From the NCBI GenBank assembly GCA_037951105.1, contig JBAMJV010001865.1:62001-126000 (forward strand): a stretch of 64,000 nt of DNA, in the 5' to 3' direction. A program made the position numbers and the translations under genes. Source of the DNA: Echinarachnius parma. Taxonomy: Eukaryota; Echinodermata; Echinoidea; Clypeasteroida; Echinarachniidae. Position 1 is the first letter of the stretch. Each line of letters begins with the position of its first letter. The notes beneath the pieces were generated by a model. The model did not search any database. It had not been told where the DNA came from and saw only the letters and a program-made list of their open reading frames with translations. Positions 36,438 to 48,676 of this stretch are shown here, one piece after another.

Positions 36438-36875
36438 TTTTGTATTTTTAAGAAATGAATTCCAGGGTCAGCCTTTCAAAAGGATTTAATTTCTTCTGGT
36501 TTGTTACTCACTCAGAATATGGTACCCGTTTTATACTCATTATAATGTAATTTCATTAATGCTATCATATTGTATTCTGGCATTTGTATACTGAATAAAA
36601 TAAACTGGAAATGATATGAAATTCAACAATTTGTCATAGAAGAAATAAATGTATGACTTATAAAGTAATTCATGATACAAAATTCAAAGGCCTAAAGGCT
36701 TACACAGATTTTAAGCATCATTTTGTTACTGAATCTGTTCCACTTCAACTGTCACTCATCTAATTTTTATAAATGTAGTAGAATTGCTGAATAGTTTTGT
36801 GATACCCACCCGGGTCCCGTAGTCAAGGGTTAATAACTTTTTCTTAAATGCAAATAACAATATACCTGCTAAGAG

Positions 36876-37385
36876 TTAAAGGTACACTTGAGTATTGGTA
36901 CTTCCCAAAATGCCCCTTGACACTTAATTGGTTGGTTTTAATTCCATTTGAAAGTTCCTTGAATAAAACATGTAAAATGAGAATCATTCCCTTTCAAATA
37001 ATCTCATAGTTGAACAATTTGATTTCAAGATATTTTATTCATAAGTCTACCGGCCGGGGGACATTTTGAAAAATACAAAAAATGCTTATAGACTACTTTG
37101 AAAAAAATATAAATAGGTTTTTATATCTATTGAATCATTATTTAAAAAAAAACATTAAATGCACAATTTTGTATGAAAAAATGGCTAAAACCAATGAGTT
37201 TTTAGAGAGCGCCCTCTTGAGTTGTAACGGCTCTTTTTTTTAATGATAACAGGGTTTTTACTTAGTCGTTTTGTAATAGTGTATACCTTTCGAGCATGGT
37301 GGAGTTATAACTATTGTTTTGTACCGTAATGATGCAGGTTTGGTTACTAAAGTTAAGTTTGACCAATACTCAACTATCCCTTTAA
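36876..37385. mobile_element. TTAA MITE (TTAAAGGGGTAGT family), copy 3
   Basis: 510 bp with TTAA at 36876 and 37382. Inverted termini TTGAGTATTGGTA / GACCAATACTCAA. Interior GAGCGCCCTCTTGAG and CTTTCGAGCATGGTGG are shared with 23090. Confidence 0.8.
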
Positions 37386-38127
37386 ATTGGGTAAAATCAT
37401 CTCCATACATACATGTACAGTACATATTTTTTATCTTCTCAAACAGTTAATGATGATTATTTCTGAGCCTCTATAATATATTTCATGTGAACAAATACTT
37501 TGAATACAAATGAAGTACAAAATGACCTTGGATTACATCAACTGACAATATATTGGCATTATAAGAAAGAAGATAAATATATCCAATTTTTCAAGATACG
37601 TCGAATATTAGTGGTAGTGGTATATGGTAGCATATATGAGAACCCAGAATTCCTAAGAACCGGCTTTATAGAAAATGAATGGACACCCAGAGTAAATTTC
37701 ATTGACAGTTGCAAGATTATTATTATTATTATTATAGTATAAATCAGAAACATCACCTTATAAAGTAAATCATACTTTAATATCACTTATAAATGTAATT
37801 TCATTTGCAAATCGTATAGCAGTCTACAGCATTGCACTTTTCAGCAGGGTAATATTTTCTTCTACATTTTTCCGTCAAAAGAAATTACATCACACCATAG
37901 TTAAAATGCCCTGAAAATAATTAAACTTGAACTAGGTATAGAGGTATCAACAAACTTGTTATGTTACTATGGTAGCAATTCCTGGCAGTTTGCTTTGAAT
38001 TATTGAATATATGCTCATGTTGACTCGTGCACTTCTAAATTCACCTAGGTCACCTTCAGGCTTGCATAGTCTTCTCAAACATGGCGTAGAAATGTCAAAT
38101 GAAGTTGAGTATTGCTAGCCTAACAAG

Positions 38128-39109
38128 TCTAGTCTAAGAGGTATCCTTCTAGCAGGATGTTTGTACGTACTGTCATTTACCCTTGTGGACAAGAGGCATA
38201 AAAGAAGTCACATGAAGTACTGTATAGCAACAAATATGCATAGCAGCACTCTCGGATGGCCGCTGACAGATCTTCATCAAAACAAATTGCGTGTAATGAG
38301 CCTAGTCTAAAGCGGCACTCTCCTGGAAGGCTGCTTGTAAGAAAGTGCGCTCTTTCACCCTCATGGACAAGATGCATCAAAGAAGTCACTTGTTAGTACA
38401 GTCTCTCCTACAGGCCATTAACACATTTGCATCAAAGAAATGGAGTGTCACTATGGTTACGAGTCTAGGCAAAAGCGGCACTCTCCTGGCAATCTGCTTG
38501 TAAGTGCTCTCTTTCACCTTCGTAGACGAGAGGCGTAAAAGAAGTCGTTGAAGTATAATAACAATTGCACACAGCAACACTTACGACTGTGAATGCAGCC
38601 ATGCAGGAACAGACTATGGAACACCTGTTGTTAGTCTCTCCACACCTGCCAGAACCGCTATGCACCCAAGATGACCTCGAAGCCTTGAACTTCCACGCAG
38701 TACTGAAACGGACTAGTATAGTGACCCAAGATGACCCAAGAAAAAGAAGGGTTGCCCGGGGTTGGCTCAGCTCATCATGGTGTCTAGATCGAGGACAAGT
38801 GAGACTACAGTCATTCTGCACTTTCAACAAAGATGGCTGTCCCATGAGTGTTGCCGGGTGAACTGCCGTGCCAGAGCCTGTGCGCAGTAGTGGACGGGAC
38901 TTGTGTAGTGACACAAGAAGACGAAGACTCTTGGACTTGCCATCGATGCATCTACATCAAAAGAAGTTGCGTGTCACTATGGTCACGCTACGCATCCAAG
39001 ATGACCACGGAGCCACTGCCACGCCAGAGCATGTGAGCAGTACTGGATGGGACTAGTGTAGTCACCCGAGAAGACGAAGACTCTTGGACTTGCCATTGAT
39101 GCATCTACG
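38128..39109 (-). pseudogene. Tandem array of decayed PGS1 terminal-exon copies
   Basis: Downstream of the real exon 9 (39229-39110) the sequence for KQPARRVPLWTRLV recurs as AGCGGCACTCTCCTGG with flanking words near 38475 and 38310 and, more decayed, near 38133. The VT-VTRNFF-stop end recurs near 38957-38996. The 38475 copy still reads TYKQIARRVPLLPRLVTIVT then LHFF without the stop. Intervening 3' UTR words (GACGAAGACTCTTGGACTTG) repeat as well. None has an acceptor. Confidence 0.75.
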
Positions 39110-41225
39110 TCAAAAGAAGTTGCGCGTAACTATGGTTACGAGTCTAGTCCATAGCGGCACTCTCCTGGCAGGCTGTTTGTACGTGTTCTCGTCGACCCTT
39201 TCAGACAGAGCATATAGTCGCTGCTGCTCCTGGAAAATGGGTAAACAAAAGAGGTTTTTTTTATGAATTCCTTTTGATTCACACTTTACATGGTAAAACA
39301 ATATATTAATTTGATACACTTTAATGAAAAGAAAATGACATAATGAATTAAATTAACTACTTTGGTACAGTACAATGGTTTGGCATGGGCTTACTGGGGC
39401 CACACTACTGAGGGGGGGGGGGGGGGGGGAGGGCACACTTGATTTACAGGCAATCTTGCATAAATCAAATCCATCATAACTGCAAGAAATGCTTTGACTA
39501 ATGTAGATACAAAAAGCAATTTAATACAAAGTAAAGGGAACCAGAATATTCCATTGACTTCTAAAAGGTTTACTGTATTTCTTTCCTTTTCATCCTTACA
39601 ATAACGTGTTATACAACTCAATAACAATGCCAACGACATATTACCACAGTAAAAATTACCTTTACTTTCCCATGGTATGCATTTTTTCTGACCATCCATC
39701 CAACCAAGCATTGAAAAGGGTTTCTGGGAAGGGCCACAAACAATCGGGCCTTGTGGCTCAATGGAGACATATGTGATATGCGCGTTATAAATACCTTATT
39801 ATTATTAAATTATTAATGGTTAGAGCATCGGTCTAGCAACCCGGAGGTCTCCGGTTGGATTCCCAGTGAAACCCAATTATGTTTTTCCTGATTTTGTCAG
39901 TATAATTAAAGAAAGAAATCTAGTTTATACTGGTTCCTACCTCATGCAGCTGGTTCCTGAGGGATTCGTTGTCGGTGACGATAGCAAGCTGTGCTTCCAG
40001 GTCCCTGTGCACCGACCTATGACCTTTATGATATAGACACAGAAAGAAAAGAAACAAAATTCTTCTATTTAAATGTACAATCCGTCTAATATAATAGAGG
40101 TTTAAAACATGCATATGTACATATACCATACCTGCCAACATTTGAAATTCAGAAATCTGTACCCACTGCGGGGGTCTGAAAATTTGAGGGAGAAAAACGC
40201 CCTCGTGAAATTATTCACGAGGGCTATTTTGGGGCTCACGGGGGCTCTTTTTTTTTTTACATCGTTTTCACTGCTCAAGGGTCTAATAAATGATTATCAT
40301 GATGTGATCTATCCGATTATGCCATGTTCGGTACGTTTCTGGCGCTTTCCGATCATGCAAAAAGATGTTTTTAAAAAATAAAAAAATAAAAAAAATGGTT
40401 TGGTCATTCAGAATTTCGAAAAATCAGAATATTCCGATTTTTAAGGTCCTAACAGTTGGCAGGTATGATATACTGTGCTTCTTGATCCCTCTGCACTATG
40501 ACCTTTATGATATAGACATAGAGAAAAAAATAATGCCTCTATTTGAATTTAAAATCCGTCTAATATTACAGAGGTTGCAAAATGCATATGTAAATATACT
40601 GTGCTTCTAGACCTTTGTACACCGACTATGACCTATATTATGCAGACATGGAAAAAAGGTTAATTTTTAGATTGTATATTTGCAGTTAAATATTGCGGAG
40701 GTAGCTTGCATGTACATATAACAATTCTTCTTTATGACATTTTGAGAAATAATGCTAAGGGTCCCGTTTACATTAATAATAAAAACAAACAAAGGAGAGA
40801 AATAATTATCATCTTTTCTATGACATGCTAATTGAAAGATATTTCATTAAATGCTTTACGTGCCACTTTTTTCGTAACTAGACTGAGATAAGTAAGTTTT
40901 TAAGATATTTGGCATGGAAACAATAAGAATAAAAATGTCCACAGAAAATAAAAGCACAACAATAAAGTAGATTGTTGACAAAGTCCGCAAATGTTAGTAG
41001 CTAAAAGACTATGAACCACAATCTGCACTTACCAAAGTTTGGTGACCCGATGAGGGTGAGAGATGGCAGTTTTTGGTAGGGAAGATAATACCATAGACCT
41101 GCAATTTAGAAAGGAAATAATATGCAGATAGGCTCAACAAATCATAACATTTTATGTGATTCACAATCAAAATTCTGCAACATTTATTTTTGATATACAT
41201 AATTATCATCATTTTCGTCATCACG

Positions 41226-41259
<34 letters not shown>

Positions 41260-44200
41260 CCACCACCACCACCACCACCACCACCACCACCACCACCACC
41301 ACCACCACCACCACCACCACCACCACCACCACCACCACCACCACCACCACCACCACCACCACCACCACCACCACCACCACCACCACCACCACCACCACCA
41401 CCACCACCACCACCACCACCACCACCACCACCACCACCACCACCACCACCACCACCACCACCACCACCACCACCACCACCACCACCACCACCACCACCAC
41501 CACCACCACCACCACCACCACCACCACCACCACCACCACCACCACCACCACCACCACCACCACCACCACCACCACCACCACCACCACCACCATCACAATC
41601 ATCACCACCATCATCATCATCATCCTAATTATCATCATTATTGCCTACCTTTGACATGGAATGTCCAGGCATCTCTGTAGTACTCATACAGTCGTATCCT
41701 GCGCTGCTGCATGCGGCCGCACAGCTCTCTGTGGAACTGCCTGGAAATGAAGGTATATGAGGCTGGAATGTACCCCGAGATGCCCCTGGAGCCATAGAAA
41801 CCATTCACCTGGAGACAAGAAACGTTTAGAATTTCCATTATTATACAATTAAACCAAATACATTTTCATTTGACAGCCTTATACTGCTCGGTTGCCCATG
41901 GCCCCACAAGACTCTGTGGATCTGTCTTGATATACTGTTGATTTATTGAGCAGCATGCAGTTAGATTTACCTGTGGTGAGGCCATGAGAATCTCAAACGC
42001 TGGTCTCGAATCCAGGATGGTGTCCAAGTACTCGGAGGTCAGGTTGAAGTAACCCGACGCCAAGTAGCACACTGCATCCTCGTCACCGTCGCCTAGCAAC
42101 TGATGCGTCACCTCCTCGTCCACCGTGATGCCAAGCGGACCCATCTGAACCAGCGGGAATATTGCGGTGTCTTTGACCGCAGTGTCGTTATCGTTGTCTT
42201 TGGTCACCATGCCAACGTGGCCATCTTTGGTTAACGTTTGTTCTCGACAGCCTTTCTTTTCTGCGATGTCTCTACTATTTACTGTGTTTCCATGGTTATC
42301 TGTGGTTTCTGTGTTGTCTTTATGCAGGTTGTGAATACTGTTCCTTTGTGCTACAGAGCCATCTTCAGAATTAGCACCATCATTACCCTGTAATTTTCCA
42401 TTACACTTTTCTATGCTCCTTATCTCGTTGGTATTCGTCCTAATACTATTCTCAATTCTACTATTGCATTCACCATTTTGTGTTTTACCCGTAAGACCAT
42501 TCTCACTTGGAAATTGCACAGCAGCATTTGTAGTCCTTTCTCTCCTTGTTGTATCTGTTAATCTGTTGTCATAGTTTGGTGAAGAATGGAGATCTGTGTG
42601 TAAAGAATCAAGGTTTGAATCTGACAAAGATTCAAGATTCAAGTTTGATGAACCTAAATGGTGTTCTCTGATTGTTCTGTGTGTGTCGTCACTGACCGAT
42701 GCACTGCTCCCAGGTCTTCTATCTAATGCACTTCTCTGCCATTGCTTTATCACGTGAGAATCATTGTCATTTTCAGGTGAATCAAGCACATTCTGTACGG
42801 TCCTGTGGCCTTTGAGTTTGAACTCGTTCAAGTCACCTGTGGGAAAGAGAAGCAAAAAGGAAATAGCAAGGAATGTGATGATGAAATATTGTTTATGGCC
42901 TGTTGAAAAGTCAGGATCAAACAGTTGATCCCATATGAATCGAGATTACATTGGTGTTGTTATATATTGTTATTATTATCTATTAAATAATTCAATTAAA
43001 TTTAATCAAATAATAACTAGATGGATCTTCGATTGCGCGCAATCGAAAATTATGCCTCCGCTATCGCGCGATTTTAATATCAAGCCCAAATTAACATGCA
43101 CTGATTAAAATTTTAAAAATATTTTTCATATATTTTGAGTCCTTGTGACCTTGACCATATGACCCCAATCTTTGATGGCTCCCTAAAAAACATTCAGGTA
43201 CCAAGTTTGATTGAAATCTAACATTTGTGACCTTACACCACAAAACGACCAATAAGTCGGGAAAAATGATAATGCTGATTTTCACATGACTTTACAGTAG
43301 AATTCATTACCTTTAAAATGGTATATAATTTGTAATAATCAGACAAGGCAAACCCTCTGAAAATGAGCGCCAAAGATGTGGAAAATGGCTAAAGCAGTTT
43401 TAAAACAAGGGAGAAACGGGCCACTTCAAAGATTGGCATCCATTCAAGCCCTGTAATCTGATAATTTTTATTCGATGAAAAAACATACTTAAACATGATT
43501 TCTGACAATCAAAATTTCATAGAAAGTAGATTAAGATACATTCATTCAGGAAATACAAAAATCCTGAATCTCATATTTTTAACCAAATCTGACTATTTCA
43601 GCTAATAACAGAGAAACTATATCTGCGACATAACGGTCGTTTTGTGGTGTAAGGTCACATTTAGTTCTTGAGATTTTGGCATTACAAGCTTTTTTGCATG
43701 TTTAATGAGTCCCGTGACCTTGACCTCAACCTCATGACCCCAACATTTTATGGCTAAGCTGACTCTTTATGATACATTCAGGTACCAAGTTTGATTGAAA
43801 TCGACATTCAGTTCTTGAAATGTTGCCAGTACAAGCCATTTTCGCATACATATTGAGTCCTTTGACCTTGACCTTTGACCTCATGACCCCCTAAATCTAA
43901 TCAGATCAGTGGCACCCCGATATGTACACTCATACCAAGTTTGAAATTGATCCGTCAATGGGTTCTTGAGATCGCAAGAACGAGGCATTTTTGCACATAC
44001 ATTGAGTCCTGTGACCTTGACCTTTGACCTCATGAACCCCAAAATCTAACCAGATCATTGCCACCCCAATATCTACACTAATACCCAGTTTGAATTTGTT
44101 CCGTCAACCAGTTCTTGAGATATCCCGAGAACGAGGCATTTTTGCATATATATTGAGTCCTGTGACCTTGACCTTTGACCTCATGACCCCTAAAATCTAA

Positions 44201-46793
44201 CCAGATCATTGTCACCCCAATATGTACACTCATACCAAGTTTGAAAATGATCCGTCAACTGGTTCTTGAGATATCGCGAGAACGAAAACGTACGGACGGA
44301 CGGACGTACGTACGGACGGACGGACAACCCGAAAACATAATGCCTCCGGCCGCTTCGTTGGCGGAGGCATAAAAACAAAATAATTAAAAGAAATTTGTTT
44401 ACAAATATTGTTATTACAAGTAGGACACAAAACTCAAAGAAACTAAAAGAGAAATACACAAAATTAATCATAGAACTGACCTTCAAAAGGGTGAATACTG
44501 TCCTCTGAATACAGTGAGAGTGAGTTGTCCGGGTGAAGCTGGAAGGCCAGGCTGCTGACTCCTAGAACCAGCTTGCTGAAGAATGTCACAAGCTCCGGGC
44601 AGTTCCTGATCAGGACATATCTATCTTGTCGATTTGTGAAGTACATATCACTCAGATTGGCCCTGTAATACAACAAATCATCAAGAGATTAAATTATTTT
44701 CATTTTTTATTCACTTCATTTATTTCTTGTTCTTTTCCAACAGAATATTACAGCTAAATTTACATCATAACTAGCAAAATATATATAATCACAAGTTTTT
44801 TTTGTCAAAAAAAAAATGTAATCACATAATTCACAGTACTTTAACCCCTTGACTACGGGAACCGAGTGGGTTGTGTACAAAGTCTATGGAGATTTTAGAA
44901 TCTCGAAGGGAACGGGTTAATATATATCTCATACATAATTATACAGTAATGGTTGACTCACCCCGACATCAGCAACGTATCGTCAAAGGCATACACCTTG
45001 AGATGTGAAAGACCTATGGCCTCATTAAACCTCTCCGGGATCACAGCCTTCTTCATCCCCCGCAACTCGGGGGTGTGGTAGAGCGACACGGACACGCGAC
45101 TCCCAAACTCCTGCAACAGTGGCAGCAGCATGGTCCGCGAGTTGTCCGCGCCACGCGACCCCCGGACGCAGTCCAGTAACACGTGGACGTTGAGGTCGTC
45201 TCCCTCTCTCTCAGCCCTCTCGCAACCCCTCTGCATGGCCCTGACCTGTGTATATCATCAAGAAATAGTAATTGTATACCTATTGATCTGATCCTCTCAG
45301 CACAAAGCCGTAAATAAATCAACATTAGAAATAATGCAAATTAGGAGATTCATCACAATATACTAAAAGTAAACAGAGTTTATGTCAAATATTTAGACAT
45401 TAAATAGTAAAACCTGTGTATAGTGAGTTAGTGACCACCTAAGGGAGACAAAAAGCATGGCTACTGTAGACAGGCTCCACAAAATCGTTTTTATTTGCAG
45501 GGGATCACTTTTGGTGGCTACCAAGACAGGTTTGGCTGTTATTCATTCATGATGAAACACATTAGGAGCACAATTTCAATATCAAGATGTTTTCATAATG
45601 TCTGTACATTGAAATCAAAGGAGAATCTTTTGAACATTGATAGCACTGTGTCTTTTTTTCTGGCTTCCTATTTGCTTTTTTTTTCATCAAGATTCTCCTT
45701 ACCCTAAAATACAACCGTCTAACCTTCCTCTAGATTGTTCTCAACACTCATAACAAAATATTCAAACTGTTCAATAATACATGGCAGTATAGACAGATAC
45801 CCTAATTTTCTCTTGGAATTGAACATACGCAACCCATCATAGTCGTACCTAATATTTTTTCAAGGGGGGTGTTTTAGCTTTATTTAGTGGCGTAGTTGGG
45901 GTGTGTTTGTATACTATACATTATACAGTAATTTTTTCGCTAAAGGGGAGTGTTGAACACCCCAAACACCCCCCCCCCCCCCCCCCCACCTCAGTATGCC
46001 CATGCAACCCATTATGTAATTCTAGTCTGCTTACCAGTTCCTTTTCCATAGGACCATTGCCCAAGTAGAGGGATGCAAGAATTACTCTCTCCTTTGAGAA
46101 CTCCACACCCTCCTGTTAAACAGAACATTAAGTTAGTGGTTAGAAAACATATATTTATTTAACAAATTTACAAATTCATTAAAGTCACAACTTTCACAAA
46201 ATAAGATATATTAATAACATTATGATGTCTTTTTGTTTGAATCCACTGAGAGATCACAATGAATAGTGGTGAGTTTCTGGGATGTGTCCCTAAAACATGG
46301 ACAGTAAACAAATTATGTACACAAGTAAGAGGGCAAGTAAACATTCTGTTCAGGCAAGTAAAATTTGAAAAGTTATGATTTTACTTGCCCGAACGGGCAA
46401 TTAAGATAAAAAGTTAGTGTGGAGGCTTGATTAACTTATCTGTCTCATAACTTTTATAATTTCTTACATCACAATATTGTGATAAAAGCATCATAATTAA
46501 CAAAAAAGTATTCATATGGTTTTCAGTTTGTTGTCCTCCATTACATAAATACAAACCTTGATGGTCTCGTAAAACTCTGACGGCTCGTGCAGGACGCGTA
46601 CATCGTCCCCGTTTACTCTGAACTCTGGCGCCTTTAGCCTCAGCCACTGGAAGGGGAGGGGTGATGCCTCGACTCTGTGCTTCTTGCTGGCCATCGAGTG
46701 TGAACATGCGCAATTGAGATATTGCTGCCCCCCTGGCCTTGCTAATGTGAGACTCCACCATGATCTGGCTTGCTGCATCACAAGACGATGCAT
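39110..46793 (-). CDS. PGS1: PGS1, CDP-diacylglycerol-glycerol-3-phosphate 3-phosphatidyltransferase
   Basis: Mitochondrial enzyme making phosphatidylglycerophosphate from CDP-diacylglycerol and glycerol-3-phosphate, the committed step to cardiolipin. Exons (- strand): 46793-46557, 46112-46035, 45245-44962, 44662-44481, 42836-41971, 41808-41649, 41098-41033, 40023-39941, 39229-39110 (TGA), 691 codons, all GT-AG and in phase. Phospholipase D superfamily: first HxK in LSHLKVYAFDD (H about 186, K about 188) then SGANLSDMYFTNRQDRY; second in WTFHVKGLWYY (H about 600) then LIGSPNFGHRSVHRDLEAQ. The N-terminus is Arg-rich with few acids, fitting a mitochondrial presequence; ATG 46793 is in an ACCATGC context. 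Exon 5 adds a long Ser/Asn/Asp-rich linker (about residues 261-485) not present at that length in human PGS1 (556 aa). Confidence 0.94.
39814..39905 (+). mobile_element. tRNA-derived SINE fragment
   Basis: GGTTAGAGCATCGGTCTAGC, CCCGGAGGTCTCC and the B-box-like GGTTGGATTCC give a tRNA head without acceptor pairing. Preceded by an ATAAATACCTTATTATTATT tract typical of retroelement tails. Lies in PGS1 intron 8. Confidence 0.6.
40440..40715 (-). pseudogene. Two upstream truncated copies of PGS1 exon 8 with its acceptor
   Basis: On + the words TGTGCTTC...CCCT-TGCAC...CTATGACCTTTATGATATAGACA...TAATAT-A-AGAGGTT occur in the real exon region (39985-40105), at about 40468-40590 and again at about 40595-40710. 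Each copy keeps about 40 nt of exon plus the acceptor-side intron and lacks the donor. Confidence 0.75.
41217..41625. repeat. Very long (CAC)n / (CAT)n microsatellite
   Basis: An essentially uninterrupted CAC run from 41258 to 41591 (about 111 copies), flanked by CAT/CAC mixtures. In PGS1 intron 6 the sense strand is GTG, so poly-Val, poly-His and poly-Thr frames appear but are not genes. Confidence 0.98.
43021..44372 (-). repeat. VRPSVRP-type interspersed repeat, long copy
   Basis: In PGS1 intron 4, oriented opposite to the copy at 13074. The right end is GCCTCCGGCCGCTTCGTTGG with GCGGAGGC (hairpin), next to GGAC/GTAC tracts (44290-44325). Then come at least four units with GACCTTGACCTTTGACCTCATGACC and ACCAAGTTTGA. 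The left end is a hairpin GATTGCGCGCAATCG (43031) with GCCTCCGCTATCGCGCG. Confidence 0.75.
45405..45541. mobile_element. TACAGTCAAACCTG MITE, diverged copy
   Basis: TAGTAAAACCTGTGTATAGT at the left and CCAAGACAGGTTTGGCTGTTA at the right, with GGGGATCACTTTTGGTGG inside. In PGS1 intron 2. Confidence 0.6.
46323..46431. repeat. Interspersed 'GGGCAAGTAAAA' repeat, 3' fragment
   Basis: AAGTAAGAGGGCAAGTAAAC through TTAGTGTGGAGGCTTGA matches the second half of 27517-27789. In PGS1 intron 1. Confidence 0.65.
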
Positions 46794-46932
46794 GGTTGAT
46801 GATTTATCTCTCTGTCTCTCGTCAGGAAACTATTTAGAAAATAATGAAATTATGAACATTCAGTTAAACTAAGTGTCTTTTGCTGAAAATTGATCGCAAC
46901 CACATGAAAATATGAATGCAATGCCCTCATGG

Positions 46933-47083
46933 GGGGTGTTGCATAAAGAGTTGCGATCAATTGCCAATTGGAATTAGTCGCAAGTCAGAAAAAATGAACA
47001 TCTGAGCCAATCAAGTTTGCGCATTTAGGCAAATTTTTATGACTTGCGATTTACCGCAACTTTGTGATTGATCGCAACATCCC
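46933..47083. mobile_element. Short MITE upstream of PGS1
   Basis: Left end GGGGGTGTTGCATAAAGAG then TTGCGATCAATTG; right end TTGTGATTGATCGCAACATC with CCCC. Inner TCGCAAGTCA and TGACTTGCGA also pair. About 150 bp, near-palindromic. Confidence 0.7.
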
Positions 47084-47215
47084 CCTGGCCTTGCTAATGT
47101 GAGATTCCAACACAATATAACTTGCTGTATCAATAGACGATGCAGGGTTGATGAATTATCCTACTAGTACTACTGTAGTACTACTCTTGACAGGAAACTA
47201 AATAGAAAATAATGA
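47084..47215 (-). pseudogene. Degraded copy of the PGS1 first coding exon and 5' flank
   Basis: CCTGGCCTTGCTAATGTGAGA...GACGATGCA-GGTTGATGA...GACAGGAAACTA-ATAGAAAATAATGA matches 46735-46865. The start codon equivalent is mutated (CTG in place of ATG on the minus strand). It stops short of the exon's 3' end. The MITE at 46933 lies between the two copies. Confidence 0.75.
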
Positions 47216-47277
47216 AAATATGAAGAAAGGCAAACAAATTAAAATTCAGTTAAACTCCTCAATATGTATAATGACTT

Positions 47278-47797
47278 CACTACATATCTTTTTGACGCTC
47301 ATTTTGTTGTATTAAAAAAATTATAACGCTTTTCAGCAACCGTTGCGAAACTTTTTCCACACAGCGTTCAAATTCCGATCCGATATGAGAATATATGCGA
47401 ATGAATTTGCTGGGCTACATATACCCCAGAGCGATATGACGCTACATGCGGTATATGTAGTCCAGCGAAAAGCATTCTCATATTTGGAATTTGAACGCTG
47501 TGTGCAAAAAGTTTTGCAACGGTTGCTGAAAAGCGTTTTAAATACAACAACATTAGCATCAAAAAGACATGTCACAGCGTTCAAATTCCAAATATGAGAA
47601 TATATATGAGAACGTTTTTCGCTGGACTACATATACTGCATGTAGCGTCGTAGCGCTATATGTAGCCCAGCAAATTCATTCGCATATTCTCATATCGGAT
47701 CGGAATTTGAACGCTGTGTGCAAAAAGTTTTGCAACGGTTGCTGAAAAGCGTTTTAAATACAACAAAATTAGCGTCTAAAAGACATGTCATGTAGTG
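47278..47797. mobile_element. Complex foldback element upstream of PGS1
   Basis: Ends CACTACAT / ATGTAGTG. The outer arms share TTTGTTGTATT, AACGCTTTTCAGCAACC and the complement. Inside, GCGTTCAAATTCC-GAT and GCTGGGCTACATATA words appear in both orientations and one block is present three times, so the element is a palindrome with an extra internal inverted copy. No ORF of note. Confidence 0.75.
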
Positions 47798-47799
47798 GG

Positions 47800-48676
47800 G
47801 CATACTAGATCTGTGAGTTTATGTATTCTAGTACTAGTAGTACTATAGTAGTAGCCAGAAATATATTATTGATATTTCTGTAATAACAAGCGCAAAAACC
47901 CATATTTTCATGTATTTATGACTGCCAGTAACTGACATTCCGTAATCTTTGGCGTCAAGTAGCGTCTAGCGCTAGAAAGCCGACAGTAAAGTATTTCAGT
48001 AATAATGTCAAAGAGGCCATGAAAGCGCTAGATTTGTCGATCTAGATGACGAGCAAAAAAGCCAAAAATGGACTCGGTAACAAAAACTTGTCAAATACTT
48101 TTTCTTAATGATAATCTAAGACTAAGCAACCAGACGGATTTATCGGGTTTGTAAATTATTGTTTTAATGCATAACGGCTATATATGAAGCTCAACCACAA
48201 CTACAGATTTTCATTAAGTAGCCTTGTCTTACAACAATTTGTTTTCTCGAATTTTCGTCACTAAATAAGTCTAAAGTAGTAAACTAAGATTAACCAAAGA
48301 AGCCAACATAAAAATCAGGGTATGGGACTGTAATGTAGGAACCTTTACAAAATAACCATGCAAAATCCATTGTAATTTCAGAAATTAGAAAGACCTGTGA
48401 ACCTGAAATAAACTCAACCGTTTTCCCCTTGTTATTATAATCTGTCTGTAACATTAAGAATTCATACTTACACAAAATCATTCACTAGTTTTATGGAGAA
48501 AATGCGATCGAAGCATAGCGTTCTCGACCTCCGCACACGATCAACGTGAGTGATGATGTAATCATCGTCTCATGAATATTCATGTCAGGTAGCTGCATGC
48601 ATTGCAGCGCATTTTAATTTTGTCAAAGACAAAGTTCATACGAAAAATATCAAAATTATTGGTAGACTTACTGGTT
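47800..48676. other. PGS1 upstream intergenic; no gene seen
   Basis: AT-rich, with short CTAGTACTAGTAGTAC repeats near 47829. No coding or RNA feature recognised. Confidence 0.4.

Noticed and set aside
38465..38914. 149-codon minus-strand frame
   Set aside because: It overlaps the array of decayed PGS1 terminal-exon copies and reads across copy junctions; composition is unlike a protein family.
41258..41591. CRISPR array or other prokaryotic repeat system
   Set aside because: Eukaryotic intron sequence; repeats are trinucleotide with no spacers.
41009..41680. Open frames of up to 209 codons encoding poly-Val, poly-His or poly-Thr
   Set aside because: Translations of the CAC microsatellite in a PGS1 intron; no domain and all three frames are open only because the repeat has no stops.
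41866..42855. 329-codon minus-strand frame as a separate gene
   Set aside because: It is PGS1 exon 5 read a little past its acceptor and donor; the frame joins exons 4 and 6 exactly.
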